DNA of 22,755 nucleotides, from contig DKPN01000025.1 of NCBI GenBank assembly GCA_002471195.1, forward strand, positions 1 to 22,755, read 5' to 3'. Position 1 is the first letter of the stretch, and the number at the start of each line of letters is the position of its first letter. Position numbers and translations under genes: made by a program. The notes beneath the pieces were generated by a model. The model searched no databases. It was not told the origin of the DNA and saw only the letters and a program-made list of their open reading frames with translations. Below, piece after piece: positions 1 through 7,225 of the stretch. The stretch is from Bacteroides sp. UBA7333 (lineage in GTDB: Bacteria; Bacteroidota; Bacteroidia; Bacteroidales; Bacteroidaceae).

Positions 1-1
1 C

Positions 2-412
2 GATAATGTCTCTAATTCTCAAACTAATAATACACATTCTATAAATACTCATATCATGAATAGCAATATTGTACTAAAGGGCCTTTTCGGTGATAATCGT
101 ATCGAAATGCACAATGGAGATAATTATACATTTAATAACATACCCAATAATTACGTTATAACATTAAATAAGCACAATTATTTACCATACATCATACCAA
201 TAAAATTGCAAAATGAATCGGTAACCGGAAAGCATTATATTGATGCAAGCAGTTTAGAAATGGGGAATGCAGTAGATGCTAATAAAACAAAAGGAGAATT
301 TGTACTCACTACGCAATCTAACCTCAACATTGTTTTTTCGGACGAGGTTATTTTAGACTGTGGCACTACCATTGAACAAGGTGCAGAATTGAATATATCA
401 CCTAAACATTAA
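2..412 (+). CDS. C-terminal fragment of a large secreted surface protein (5' end outside window)
   Basis: The reading frame is open from position 2 to the TAA at 410-412, and no stop precedes the first ATG at 56, so this is the tail of a longer protein and not a 118-residue gene. About 137 residues are visible. The middle part (GDNYTFNNIPNNYVITLNKH and on to YLPYI) looks like the Ig-like or carboxypeptidase-regulatory beta-sandwich seen near the ends of Bacteroidota surface proteins, including gingipain-type C25 peptidases. The last about 45 residues have the repeated 'vtt.snl.i.f.deViLdcGttieqGAeLni' pattern of stacked short beta strands that often closes T9SS cargo proteins. The catalytic or binding part is not in the window, so function cannot be assigned. 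Only 6 nt separate its stop from the next ATG, so the two are probably co-transcribed. Confidence 0.7.
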   Translation, partial: DNVSNSQTNNTHSINTHIMNSNIVLKGLFGDNRIEMHNGDNYTFNNIPNNYVITLNKHNYLPYIIPIKLQNESVTGKHYIDASSLEMGNAVDANKTKGEFVLTTQSNLNIVFSDEVILDCGTTIEQGAELNISPKH

Positions 413-418
413 AATATT

Positions 419-1339
419 ATGAGAAAAGCTATTACAATATTTTTAATGTGCACGCTGCATCTTACAGTTCTAGCACAAGATAATAAATCTGATTATCAGT
501 ATCAACCATTCATTATGGATGGTAGTTGCGAATGGGTGAATGCAGAACCCTATAATGCAAGTGGAACAGTGAATCATATTACGAAAGAGGACACCATTAT
601 CAGCGAAAAAACATATAGAAAAATTTATAGTTATACATGCAAAAACCCTAATGTTAAAACATATAGAGGTGCAGTAAGAGAAGAAAACAAAGCGATATAT
701 TATGTTAGTCGGCATAATGATAATACCAATGAGTACAAAATATTCGATTTTAACCTAAAAGTGGGTGACAGAATAAATTATAACCATCCCGAAAATTTTC
801 AGATTAGTCGTCCCCTCATTCTAGAAGTTAGCAAAATAGATACTGTAAAATCGAATAATATATGGCGGAGAGTTTATAGTTTTATTGATCATACTTACAA
901 CGAAAATTCGTTTGAGTGGAAGGATGCATGGATAGAGGGAGTCGGTGCCGAACAAGACTTTCTTACACCATTCATGGATATACCGACATGTTGTGGTGGT
1001 CCATCTTACTTATGTGGCGTTGTTCAAAATGAAACATTGATTCATGGTAGTTGTACATGCGAAAGATGGGATGTAGGTATTGATAAAAATGAGATACCAC
1101 CATTTATCATTAAACAGAATCCCATTGAGAATAAAATTTTATCGATCGAAGCAGGGCATACGAAGTTCCAACTTATCGAGATTTATTCGATGGAAGGCAT
1201 CTCTGTATTAACTCAAGACATTTCTTTGCATTCTGCTGCCTTTGAAATATCATTAAGAAACATAGAACAAGGAACCTACATCATTATTCTTACAAAAGAA
1301 AACGGAGATAGGGAATCGGGAAAAATAGTAATTAAATAA
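419..1339 (+). CDS. Secreted protein with T9SS C-terminal sorting domain
   Basis: 306 residues. Residues 1-19 (MRKAITIFLMCTLHLTVLAQ) form a Sec signal peptide with a cleavage site after LA. The last about 80 residues follow the Por/T9SS type A sorting-domain pattern: an NP turn near 'IIKQNPIENK', a strand with 'IEIYSMEGISVLTQ', then 'ISLRNIEQGTYIIIL' and a basic end 'GKIVIK'. Such tails direct export across the outer membrane by the type IX system and anchoring on the surface or release. The body (about 20-220) matches no family I recognise. It has a cysteine-rich stretch near residues 190-218 (CCGG, LCG, CTCER) that could form disulphides or bind metal. It follows the upstream surface-protein gene by 6 nt and is probably in the same transcript. 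Confidence 0.8.
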   Translation: MRKAITIFLMCTLHLTVLAQDNKSDYQYQPFIMDGSCEWVNAEPYNASGTVNHITKEDTIISEKTYRKIYSYTCKNPNVKTYRGAVREENKAIYYVSRHNDNTNEYKIFDFNLKVGDRINYNHPENFQISRPLILEVSKIDTVKSNNIWRRVYSFIDHTYNENSFEWKDAWIEGVGAEQDFLTPFMDIPTCCGGPSYLCGVVQNETLIHGSCTCERWDVGIDKNEIPPFIIKQNPIENKILSIEAGHTKFQLIEIYSMEGISVLTQDISLHSAAFEISLRNIEQGTYIIILTKENGDRESGKIVIK

Positions 1340-1380
1340 TAGCTATTCTATCATTTTATATTAAATTTGCCACAACATAC

Positions 1381-1429
1381 ACCCTTAATAATTTCTATTT
1401 GCCACAGCCGAATAGAAATTATTAAGGGT
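1381..1429. repeat. 19-bp perfect inverted repeat with GCCACAG in the loop
   Basis: Arms 1381-1399 and 1411-1429 are exact reverse complements (ACCCTTAATAATTTCTATT and its complement), with an 11-nt loop at 1400-1410 that contains GCCACAG. It begins 42 nt after the stop of the T9SS gene. Neither side is followed by a clear T-tract, so it is not a textbook Rho-independent terminator, although it may stop or stabilise the upstream transcript. The same loop word recurs in the hairpin at 1454-1488 and unpaired at 1367-1374. Confidence 0.75.
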
Positions 1430-1453
1430 CTGTATCATACAATAATAAAATGT

Positions 1454-1488
1454 ATATAATATCGATTGCCACAGTCAATCGATTATAT
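1454..1488. repeat. Second hairpin with the same GCCACAG-type loop
   Basis: Arms ATCGATTG (1461-1468) and CAATCGAT (1476-1483) pair perfectly around the loop CCACAGT. Skipping 1459-1460 as a bulge allows five more A-T pairs (1454-1458 with 1484-1488). The structure ends 26 nt before the ATG of the DUF4954 gene, so it may lie in that gene's leader or promoter. The loop word matches that of the hairpin at 1381-1429. Confidence 0.6.
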
Positions 1489-1514
1489 CACATCATATTT
1501 TAATTTAGTATATT

Positions 1515-3491
1515 ATGAGAAATTTAACTCAACACGAGATTGATTCACTGTTAATCAATCAGTGTTCGGCAGAAGATTGGACTCAAATCTTGGTGCCAGA
1601 CGATTTTTCTCCCAATCACATTTTTTCGACCCGCTTTTCGGGGAAAATTACATTGGGACGGTTCGATAAAACATTTGAAATTGCCGGTGGCTTACGCCGA
1701 CATTCGGGTATTAGAAATGCAACCTTACATCAATGCGATATTGGAAATAACGTATTAATAGAAAATGTAGCCAACCATATTTCGAACTATACGATTGGCG
1801 ATGATTGCTACATTCAGAATGTTAATGTAATAGCAGTAGAGCAACGTTCTTATTTTGGGAATAATGTTTACGTAAATGTTTTAAACGAAACCGGCGGACG
1901 CGAAGTACCTATCTATAACCACCTATCCTCTTCGTTGGCTTATATACTATCGCTATATCGGCATAAAAAGAAACTTATCGAACATCTGTTTGCGATGATA
2001 AAGCAATATGCCGAAGAGCATGCAGCCAACAAAGGAACCATTGGACATCATGTAAAAATCCTGAACACCGGCACCATTAAGCATGTCAACATAGGCGATT
2101 GTACTAAAATAGTAAATACCTCAAGATTAGAAAATGGAAGTATTAACAGCACGATGAAAGCCCCCGTTTATGTGGGCGATAGTGTTATTGCAACCGATTT
2201 TATTTTATCTTCGGGAAGTTATGTAGCCGATGCAGCCAAATTGGTGCGCTGTTTTGTAGGGCAAGCCTGTCATGTATCGCACAATTTTTCGGCACATGAC
2301 ACCTTAATGTTTGCCAACTGCTCGTTCGAAAACGGCGAAGCCTGTTCGGTATTTGCAGGGCCGTATACTGCATCCATGCATAAATCGAGTTTGCTCATTG
2401 CAGGTATGTTTTCGTTTTTAAATGCCGGCAGCGGCTCCAATCAAAGCAACCACATGTATAAGCTAGGTCCTATTCACCAAGGCATCGTAGAGCGAGGTTC
2501 AAAAACAACCAGCGATTCTTATATATTATGGCCATCGCGTATCGGAGCCTTTTCATTGGTTATGGGTCGTCATTATCGTCATGCCGATACCACCAATTTA
2601 CCTTTTTCATATTTAATTGAAAAGAGTGATGAAACCTACCTCATACCGGCAGTCAATTTGCGCAGCGTGGGAACGATTCGTGATGCTAAAAAATGGCCCA
2701 ACCGAGATAAACGAACCGATACCGATTTATTAGATCGCATCAACTACAATTTATTAAGTCCATACACCATAGAGAAAATGATCAATGGACGAAAAATATT
2801 GTTCAATCTCAAAGATGTATCGGGAGATAACACAGAAGTATATGCCTTAAAGTGTCTTAAAATTAAAAATTCATCTCTACGCAATGGCATACAACTCTAC
2901 GAGAAAGCTATTATTAAGTTTTTTGGAAATTCCATGATTCATCGCTTAGCCAATCAGAAATATTCATCGATTGATGAAATCAGAAATCAGCTACAGCCCA
3001 CACATCACTCAGGGAAAGGCACTTGGGTAGATTTATCTGGATTGATTGCTCCCAAAAAAGAGATAGAACGATTGCTTCACCAAATAGAAGCATCATCGGT
3101 TACTTTAAAAGAAATTGAGCAGCGATTTCATCAGTTACATATCGATTATTACGATATGGAATGGACATGGGCATACGATGCCATTGAAGCCTATTATGGA
3201 ATTTCATTGAGCCGCATCACCATAGAGCAAGTGCGCGAAATTATTAATAAATGGCTCAATGCGGTAGTGACACTCGATGAAATGCTTTATAAAGATGCCA
3301 TGAAAGAGTTTTCAATAACATCGATGATAGGTTTTGGCGTTGATGGTGCCGAAATAGATAAATTGCACGATTTTGAAATGGTTCGCGGCTCTTTCGATGA
3401 AGATCTATTTGTGAAAGCCGTGCGCGATCATATTGCTACCAAAACAGCACTTGCCCAACAAGTTTTAAACAATATATCGGCAATCGATTGA
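1515..3491 (+). CDS. DUF4954 family protein, left-handed beta-helix (hexapeptide-repeat) fold
   Basis: 658 residues, full length for the DUF4954 family of Bacteroidota. Residues about 40-400 carry degenerate hexapeptide repeats typical of a left-handed parallel beta-helix, as in sugar nucleotidyl- or acyltransferases (for example IGNNVLIENV, IGDDCYIQNVNV, IGDCTKIVNTSRLENG, VYVGDSVIATDFILSSGSYV). A polar conserved-looking block near 330-395 (SNQSNHMYKLGPIHQG, WPSRIGAFSLVMG, HYRHADTTNLPFSYL) probably lines an active or ligand site. The last about 250 residues are helical. No signal peptide is present, so it is presumably cytoplasmic. Biochemical role is not established; a sugar-nucleotide or acyl transfer role is only an inference from the fold. 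Start chosen at 1515 because the upstream sequence is hairpin-rich non-coding DNA. Confidence 0.85.
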   Translation: MRNLTQHEIDSLLINQCSAEDWTQILVPDDFSPNHIFSTRFSGKITLGRFDKTFEIAGGLRRHSGIRNATLHQCDIGNNVLIENVANHISNYTIGDDCYIQNVNVIAVEQRSYFGNNVYVNVLNETGGREVPIYNHLSSSLAYILSLYRHKKKLIEHLFAMIKQYAEEHAANKGTIGHHVKILNTGTIKHVNIGDCTKIVNTSRLENGSINSTMKAPVYVGDSVIATDFILSSGSYVADAAKLVRCFVGQACHVSHNFSAHDTLMFANCSFENGEACSVFAGPYTASMHKSSLLIAGMFSFLNAGSGSNQSNHMYKLGPIHQGIVERGSKTTSDSYILWPSRIGAFSLVMGRHYRHADTTNLPFSYLIEKSDETYLIPAVNLRSVGTIRDAKKWPNRDKRTDTDLLDRINYNLLSPYTIEKMINGRKILFNLKDVSGDNTEVYALKCLKIKNSSLRNGIQLYEKAIIKFFGNSMIHRLANQKYSSIDEIRNQLQPTHHSGKGTWVDLSGLIAPKKEIERLLHQIEASSVTLKEIEQRFHQLHIDYYDMEWTWAYDAIEAYYGISLSRITIEQVREIINKWLNAVVTLDEMLYKDAMKEFSITSMIGFGVDGAEIDKLHDFEMVRGSFDEDLFVKAVRDHIATKTALAQQVLNNISAID

Positions 3492-3518
3492 GTATAATCG
3501 AATAAGCTTTGATGAATA

Positions 3519-3557
3519 AAGGCATAGAGCAATACATTGGCTCCATGCCTTTTATTT
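3519..3557 (+). terminator. Rho-independent terminator of the DUF4954 gene
   Basis: Arms 3519-3530 (AAGGCATAGAGC) and 3540-3551 pair over 12 positions with one A-C mismatch, around a 9-nt loop. They are followed by TTATTTT. The hairpin starts 28 nt after the DUF4954 stop. The right arm abuts the left copy of the 82-bp direct repeat. Confidence 0.75.
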
Positions 3558-3635
3558 TGTTATTACACATTTAAAAAATCGTTGGTTATTTTCGGCATAA
3601 ATAGTATACTTTTACCATCTACACATTCCTATAAA
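3554..3635 (+). repeat. 82-bp direct repeat, left (orphan) copy
   Basis: Identical over 65 nt (3554-3618) to 6563-6627, and then 14 of 17 positions match up to 3635. The right copy is the leader of the DUF6078 gene. This left copy keeps the same promoter-like elements (TTGG at 3582, TACTTTTA at 3607-3614), but no DUF6078 gene follows. The frame after it encodes about 50 codons (for example MVHDRMVYIPQMNVNSD) that I cannot relate to any family and do not annotate as a gene. Confidence 0.9.
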
Positions 3636-4149
3636 CCATTGGATATCATTTATACTTTACAACACGGCTATATGGTTCATGATAGAATGGTCTATATTCC
3701 ACAAATGAATGTGAACTCAGATGTACCAACCATAGGTCACAGAACACAACCAACCAGTCAGATATTGGCAACTTGCTACTTTTCAAACCGATTATGATTC
3801 ATACAAAAATCCTTGAATATGTGGTTTTTAACCGGCTAATGCATATTAAACATTCTACTTGCATGAAGATATAATCTAAATACGCAGGTAAAGCACCACT
3901 TTGTTGTATTATAATTTGTTATTATTAAATTTAATTACCTTATTTACATAAAAATACATCAACACGCCAACTAACTTTAACACTTAATGCAATTGACGCA
4001 TTATTTAAATTTATAAATAATATGCCTATTCATAACATTCAGGTATATCTCAAAAAAGGTGTGTTCTGATAAAGATTTATTTATCATCAATTGGCCATAA
4101 TGTCACTATAGCTGTGTTGTAGCTATATCAACTTTGTTGTGTTATTTAA
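3636..4149. other. AT-rich intergenic stretch without a supported gene
   Basis: About 510 bp between the orphan repeat and the outer-membrane receptor gene. Frames are short and I recognise no product. It may contain a decayed gene behind the orphan promoter. Three small perfect inverted repeats lie in its right half: 4000-4007/4014-4021 (ATTATTTA arms), 4067-4073/4080-4086 (TGATAAA arms) and 4107-4113/4121-4127 (TATAGCT arms). The last two lie within about 110 nt of the receptor start and could be operators or leader hairpins. In such AT-rich DNA, chance occurrence is also possible. Confidence 0.5.
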
Positions 4150-4176
4150 ATGATTGTAAATTCAAAAGAAAATACT

Positions 4177-6459
4177 ATGAAAAATATCGTAAAAATCAAA
4201 AGAATTTGCTTCGTTGTATTATTATTAATGCTTTCTACATCTGCCTTTGCTCAAAAGATAAATATCAATGGGATAGTGCTCGATTCTCTTTTTTCAGAGC
4301 CTCTGCCATTTTCGGTACTTACAGTAATAGATAGAGATAGCGATCAAGAGATTTTTAATGGACTTATTAACAGTTCAGACGGTAGTTTTCAATTTAAAGA
4401 TATTGATACTCAAGGAAAAAGTGCTGTTGTTAGGATCCGATATATGGGCTACAAAGATAAATTTATGCCACTAAACGAATCGTTGGGTGTTATTTCTCTT
4501 CAACCTAATACAATAGAGATTGGAGAAGTTACTGTGGTTGGCACTATTCCTATTAGACAAACAGTTGATAGGGCTATCTATTCACCAGATGGCTTAGATT
4601 ACTCAAAAATCAGCGTAAGCTCCGATCTATTGCGACAGATTCCTGAGTTAGCTGTAGATGAATTGTTGCGCAAAGTGTCAATCAAGGGGTCTGCAAATAC
4701 CCTAGTGATGGTCAATGGCATAAACACAGGTACATCTGTTGATATTCGAACCATCGACTTTCGCAATATTGCGCAAGTCGAGGTAATAACTACCCCTTCA
4801 AGCGGACTTGAAAGTCAGTATGATGGAGTGGTGAATATCATTACTATGAAAAGGAACCAAACAGGATTTACAGCGGATTTAGAGCAGACAACAATGCTCA
4901 ACCTTAACTCTAATGATACATATGTAGGGCTAGCTTGGGGTGGCGAAAGGGTTAATCTGAAATTTACATACTCTAACTATTATCGTGCTAATCCATTTGA
5001 AATTGGAGAGAGGCGTTATGATGCAAACTCTCTATTCTATCAGGATGGAGTTTCAGCTTCACCGCAAGAGACAACAAATGAATTGGGTTTGAACCTTGAC
5101 TACCACATATCTCCCAATGATTTCTTTAATCTTTCCACAAGCACTCAATTTGTTCACGCTGATAAGAGCATTGACTATATTACATCAGATCTAAATGACT
5201 TTACTGCTCAATTTCTAAACAAGTACTTTATTGGTAACTATACTCTATATTATCGTCACACGATGACAAATAAACCGGCGGATTATATCTCCATTAATGC
5301 AAATATAGGAGTTATGAGCGCCAAAGAAGAGAGTGGCTCTACATATAAAAATGGTGCAAATTTTATAAATAACGAAGTTGCAGATAAATTCTCGACGAAC
5401 ATACGAATAGAGTATAATAATCAGTTAACAAGTAGGCTTAAGCTGAACACTGGAGGAAAACTATTATATCAAGACTTTTACTCAAAACTCAACTCAAACT
5501 TATCAGACAACAACTACTTTAACTTACAGAGCAACATATATGCAGATTTATTTTTCATGGCTAATAACTGGCAGTTTAGGGTTGGTGTCAAGGGAGAATT
5601 TAATCATAATGATTTTGATAATCCGGCATATCAAAACACCACACAATATCAACTTCAACCTACGGTAATGATGTTATATAAGTTAAATAAAAAACACTCT
5701 TTACAGATTGAATATAGGCGCGTATTGGGATATCCGTCATCTTGGATGTTAACTACATACACTACCCAAGTAAATGAAAAAACCTCATTTGTAGGAAATC
5801 CTAAACTGTTGCTATCATCAAATGATATTGTCGATATAAACTATATGTATCGTGGCGATATAGCTACATTTAACATTAATCCTTTCTACCAATATTCGTC
5901 AAATATTATTACTACACAAACTACTTTCGATAACAATCTAAACTCAACAACCACTTACATTAATGGTGGATATATCAATCGTGTGGGTCTACTAATTAAC
6001 GGATCTATAAACCTATTGCAAGGAGCAATCTCTATTGACCCCGATATGTATGTGGGTTACGACAATACTATATCTCCAGATCTTGTGCAATACAACTTTA
6101 GTTATAGACTGGGGGGAGCAGTAAACTTGTACTTTCCATATGGATTTGGTGTTGGAGCATATGGATCGTATCGCAGCAAGTATCTGAAAATAAATGGATA
6201 TAGCCAGCCTAGATATGCATTGGATGCTATATACATCTTGAAACGTTTTGAGAAAATCGGTTTAAACTTATTCGTAGGATATCAAAATATAGTACAGTCT
6301 GCTGATGTTGATTTTATCGTTAATAACAATTACACACAGAGAGACTACTTTAAATTTGATGCTAAGAGCTTTATTTTTAGATTAAACTACTATTTTAATA
6401 ATGGAAAGAGAATAAAGTCTGAGCGCGTAAAGACTTACTATGATAAAGATCGAAAATAG
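4177..6459 (+). CDS. Outer-membrane beta-barrel receptor, TonB-dependent-receptor-like (OMP_b-brl_3 type)
   Basis: 760 residues from the ATG at 4177. An in-frame ATG at 4150 exists, but the later start puts a clean signal peptide (MKNIVKIKRICFVVLLLMLS, then TSAFAQ) at the N-terminus. Residues about 27-115 form a carboxypeptidase-regulatory-like sandwich (ININGIVLDSLFSEPLPFSV). Then follow IEIGEVTVVGT, a plug-like domain (DLLRQIPELAVDELLRKVSI, VMVNG, VEVITTPSSGLESQYDGVVN) and a long C-terminal barrel with alternating aromatic strands ending FRLNYYFNNGKR. This pattern fits the PF14905-type outer-membrane family related to TonB-dependent receptors. No SusD-like partner or transporter adjoins it, so its substrate is unknown. 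Serine codon TCG is rare (about five by eye) compared with about twenty in the shorter DUF4954 gene, suggesting a different origin. Confidence 0.85.
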   Translation: MKNIVKIKRICFVVLLLMLSTSAFAQKININGIVLDSLFSEPLPFSVLTVIDRDSDQEIFNGLINSSDGSFQFKDIDTQGKSAVVRIRYMGYKDKFMPLNESLGVISLQPNTIEIGEVTVVGTIPIRQTVDRAIYSPDGLDYSKISVSSDLLRQIPELAVDELLRKVSIKGSANTLVMVNGINTGTSVDIRTIDFRNIAQVEVITTPSSGLESQYDGVVNIITMKRNQTGFTADLEQTTMLNLNSNDTYVGLAWGGERVNLKFTYSNYYRANPFEIGERRYDANSLFYQDGVSASPQETTNELGLNLDYHISPNDFFNLSTSTQFVHADKSIDYITSDLNDFTAQFLNKYFIGNYTLYYRHTMTNKPADYISINANIGVMSAKEESGSTYKNGANFINNEVADKFSTNIRIEYNNQLTSRLKLNTGGKLLYQDFYSKLNSNLSDNNYFNLQSNIYADLFFMANNWQFRVGVKGEFNHNDFDNPAYQNTTQYQLQPTVMMLYKLNKKHSLQIEYRRVLGYPSSWMLTTYTTQVNEKTSFVGNPKLLLSSNDIVDINYMYRGDIATFNINPFYQYSSNIITTQTTFDNNLNSTTTYINGGYINRVGLLINGSINLLQGAISIDPDMYVGYDNTISPDLVQYNFSYRLGGAVNLYFPYGFGVGAYGSYRSKYLKINGYSQPRYALDAIYILKRFEKIGLNLFVGYQNIVQSADVDFIVNNNYTQRDYFKFDAKSFIFRLNYYFNNGKRIKSERVKTYYDKDRK

Positions 6460-6562
6460 TTAAGTGTCTGTTTAGAAAAAAATCCCATTTTATCCTCAAT
6501 ACGACTCTATGAATTGTGGCTCTGCATGCCACTTCCTTACATTCTACACCGGAGCAAAAGGC

Positions 6563-6644
6563 ATTTTGTTATTACACATTTAAAAAATCGTTGGTTATTT
6601 TCGGCATAAATAGTATACTTTTACCATATACACTTTACTATAAA
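6563..6644 (+). repeat. 82-bp direct repeat, right copy, forming the DUF6078 leader
   Basis: Partner of 3554-3635 at an offset of 3009 bp. It ends 9 nt before the ATG of the DUF6078 gene and includes the probable promoter: TTGG at 6591-6594 and, 21 nt further, TACTTTTA at 6616-6623. That element differs at one position from the Bacteroidota -7 consensus TAnnTTTG. Confidence 0.85.
6591..6623 (+). promoter_or_regulatory. Probable promoter of the DUF6078 gene (primary sigma type)
   Basis: TTGG (6591-6594), a 21-nt spacer and TACTTTTA (6616-6623) resemble the -33/-7 pair of the Bacteroidota primary sigma factor. The duplicated copy at 3582-3614 has the same elements. The -7 element misses one base (A instead of the final G), so strength is uncertain. 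Confidence 0.45.
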
Positions 6645-6653
6645 ATTAATATT

Positions 6654-7094
6654 ATGACAAAAACAAACCAGCAAAACAGTATCCCTTATCAGTATTTGTT
6701 GTGTATTCATCGTGAATGCTCGAAAGCAAATAGCTGCATCCGCCAATTGGCCGAAAAACGGTTATCACCTACAGAAGCATGTGTACAAATGATACGCCCT
6801 GAGTATTTGGCACAGTTGGATGGAGAGTGTCCTTATTATAGATTGCAACAATTGGTGCGCTACGGAAAAGGTTTCAGACAGGCAATAGGTAAAATCCCGT
6901 TGGATGCATCAAAGCAAGTGGCCCAAGCATTAATGCTACAATTTGGTCGTCGCCAATACTACTATATGCGCAATGGCGATTGGTTGATTTCACCCAAAAA
7001 GCAACAAATCATAAAAAACATATTTACCAGGTTGGGGATAAAAGATGGGATTGAGTTTGACACTTACTGTGAACAATATCTATGGGAAGATTAA
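6654..7094 (+). CDS. DUF6078 family small protein
   Basis: 146 residues from the ATG at 6654. The frame stays open upstream to 6516, but that part overlaps the repeat-borne promoter, so the later start is preferred. The N-terminal region has a cysteine-containing motif (YLLCIHRECSKANSCIRQLA) followed by CPYYRLQQLVRYGKGF, and the C-terminus is helical and charged. The pattern matches the uncharacterised DUF6078 family of Bacteroidales as I recall it. The cysteines at about 17, 22, 28 and 61 could bind a metal, which is inference only. No signal peptide or membrane segment, so probably cytoplasmic. It converges on the operon at 7226-16995, with a strong hairpin between them. Confidence 0.7.
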   Translation: MTKTNQQNSIPYQYLLCIHRECSKANSCIRQLAEKRLSPTEACVQMIRPEYLAQLDGECPYYRLQQLVRYGKGFRQAIGKIPLDASKQVAQALMLQFGRRQYYYMRNGDWLISPKKQQIIKNIFTRLGIKDGIEFDTYCEQYLWED

Positions 7095-7137
7095 TAAATA
7101 GGTGCTTTTAATTTGTGAAATAGCCTATTTCATAAAA

Positions 7138-7199
7138 GTGATATCGTGAAATCACAAATGAGAAATCGTAATATCACATTTGTGATATCACGATATCAC
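7138..7199. terminator. Bidirectional terminator hairpin between convergent genes
   Basis: Arms 7138-7160 and 7177-7199 are reverse complements over 23 nt with one mismatch (GTGATATCGTGAAATCACAA, then ATG, against its complement), around a 16-nt loop. It lies between the DUF6078 stop and the last gene of the minus-strand operon. A smaller hairpin (AAATAGG near 7097 with CCTATTT near 7124-7130) precedes it. T-tracts are weak on both sides, so the stem may act as an mRNA 3'-end stabiliser as much as a terminator. Confidence 0.6.
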
Positions 7200-7225
7200 A
7201 CAATCAAATTCAACAAACTACGCCA

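Noticed and set aside
1381..1488. CRISPR-like or tandem repeat array
   Set aside because: Only the 8-9 nt loop word is shared; the stems differ and the spacing is unequal (32 and 67 nt), so there is no repeat-spacer structure.
3537..3797. 86-residue frame running through the orphan repeat copy
   Set aside because: Its first part only translates the terminator arm and the promoter repeat, and the remainder resembles no family I know. The same repeat is non-coding leader at the right copy.
4150..4176. Upstream ATG for the outer-membrane receptor
   Set aside because: It would add nine polar residues (MIVNSKENT) before an otherwise normal signal peptide; the ATG at 4177 fits better.
3554..6644. 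Insertion sequence or transposon bounded by the 82-bp repeats
   Set aside because: The repeats are direct, contain a promoter, and no transposase or integrase gene or terminal inverted repeats are seen between them.
6516..6653. N-terminal extension of the DUF6078 frame
   Set aside because: It covers the duplicated promoter leader and is not expected to be translated.
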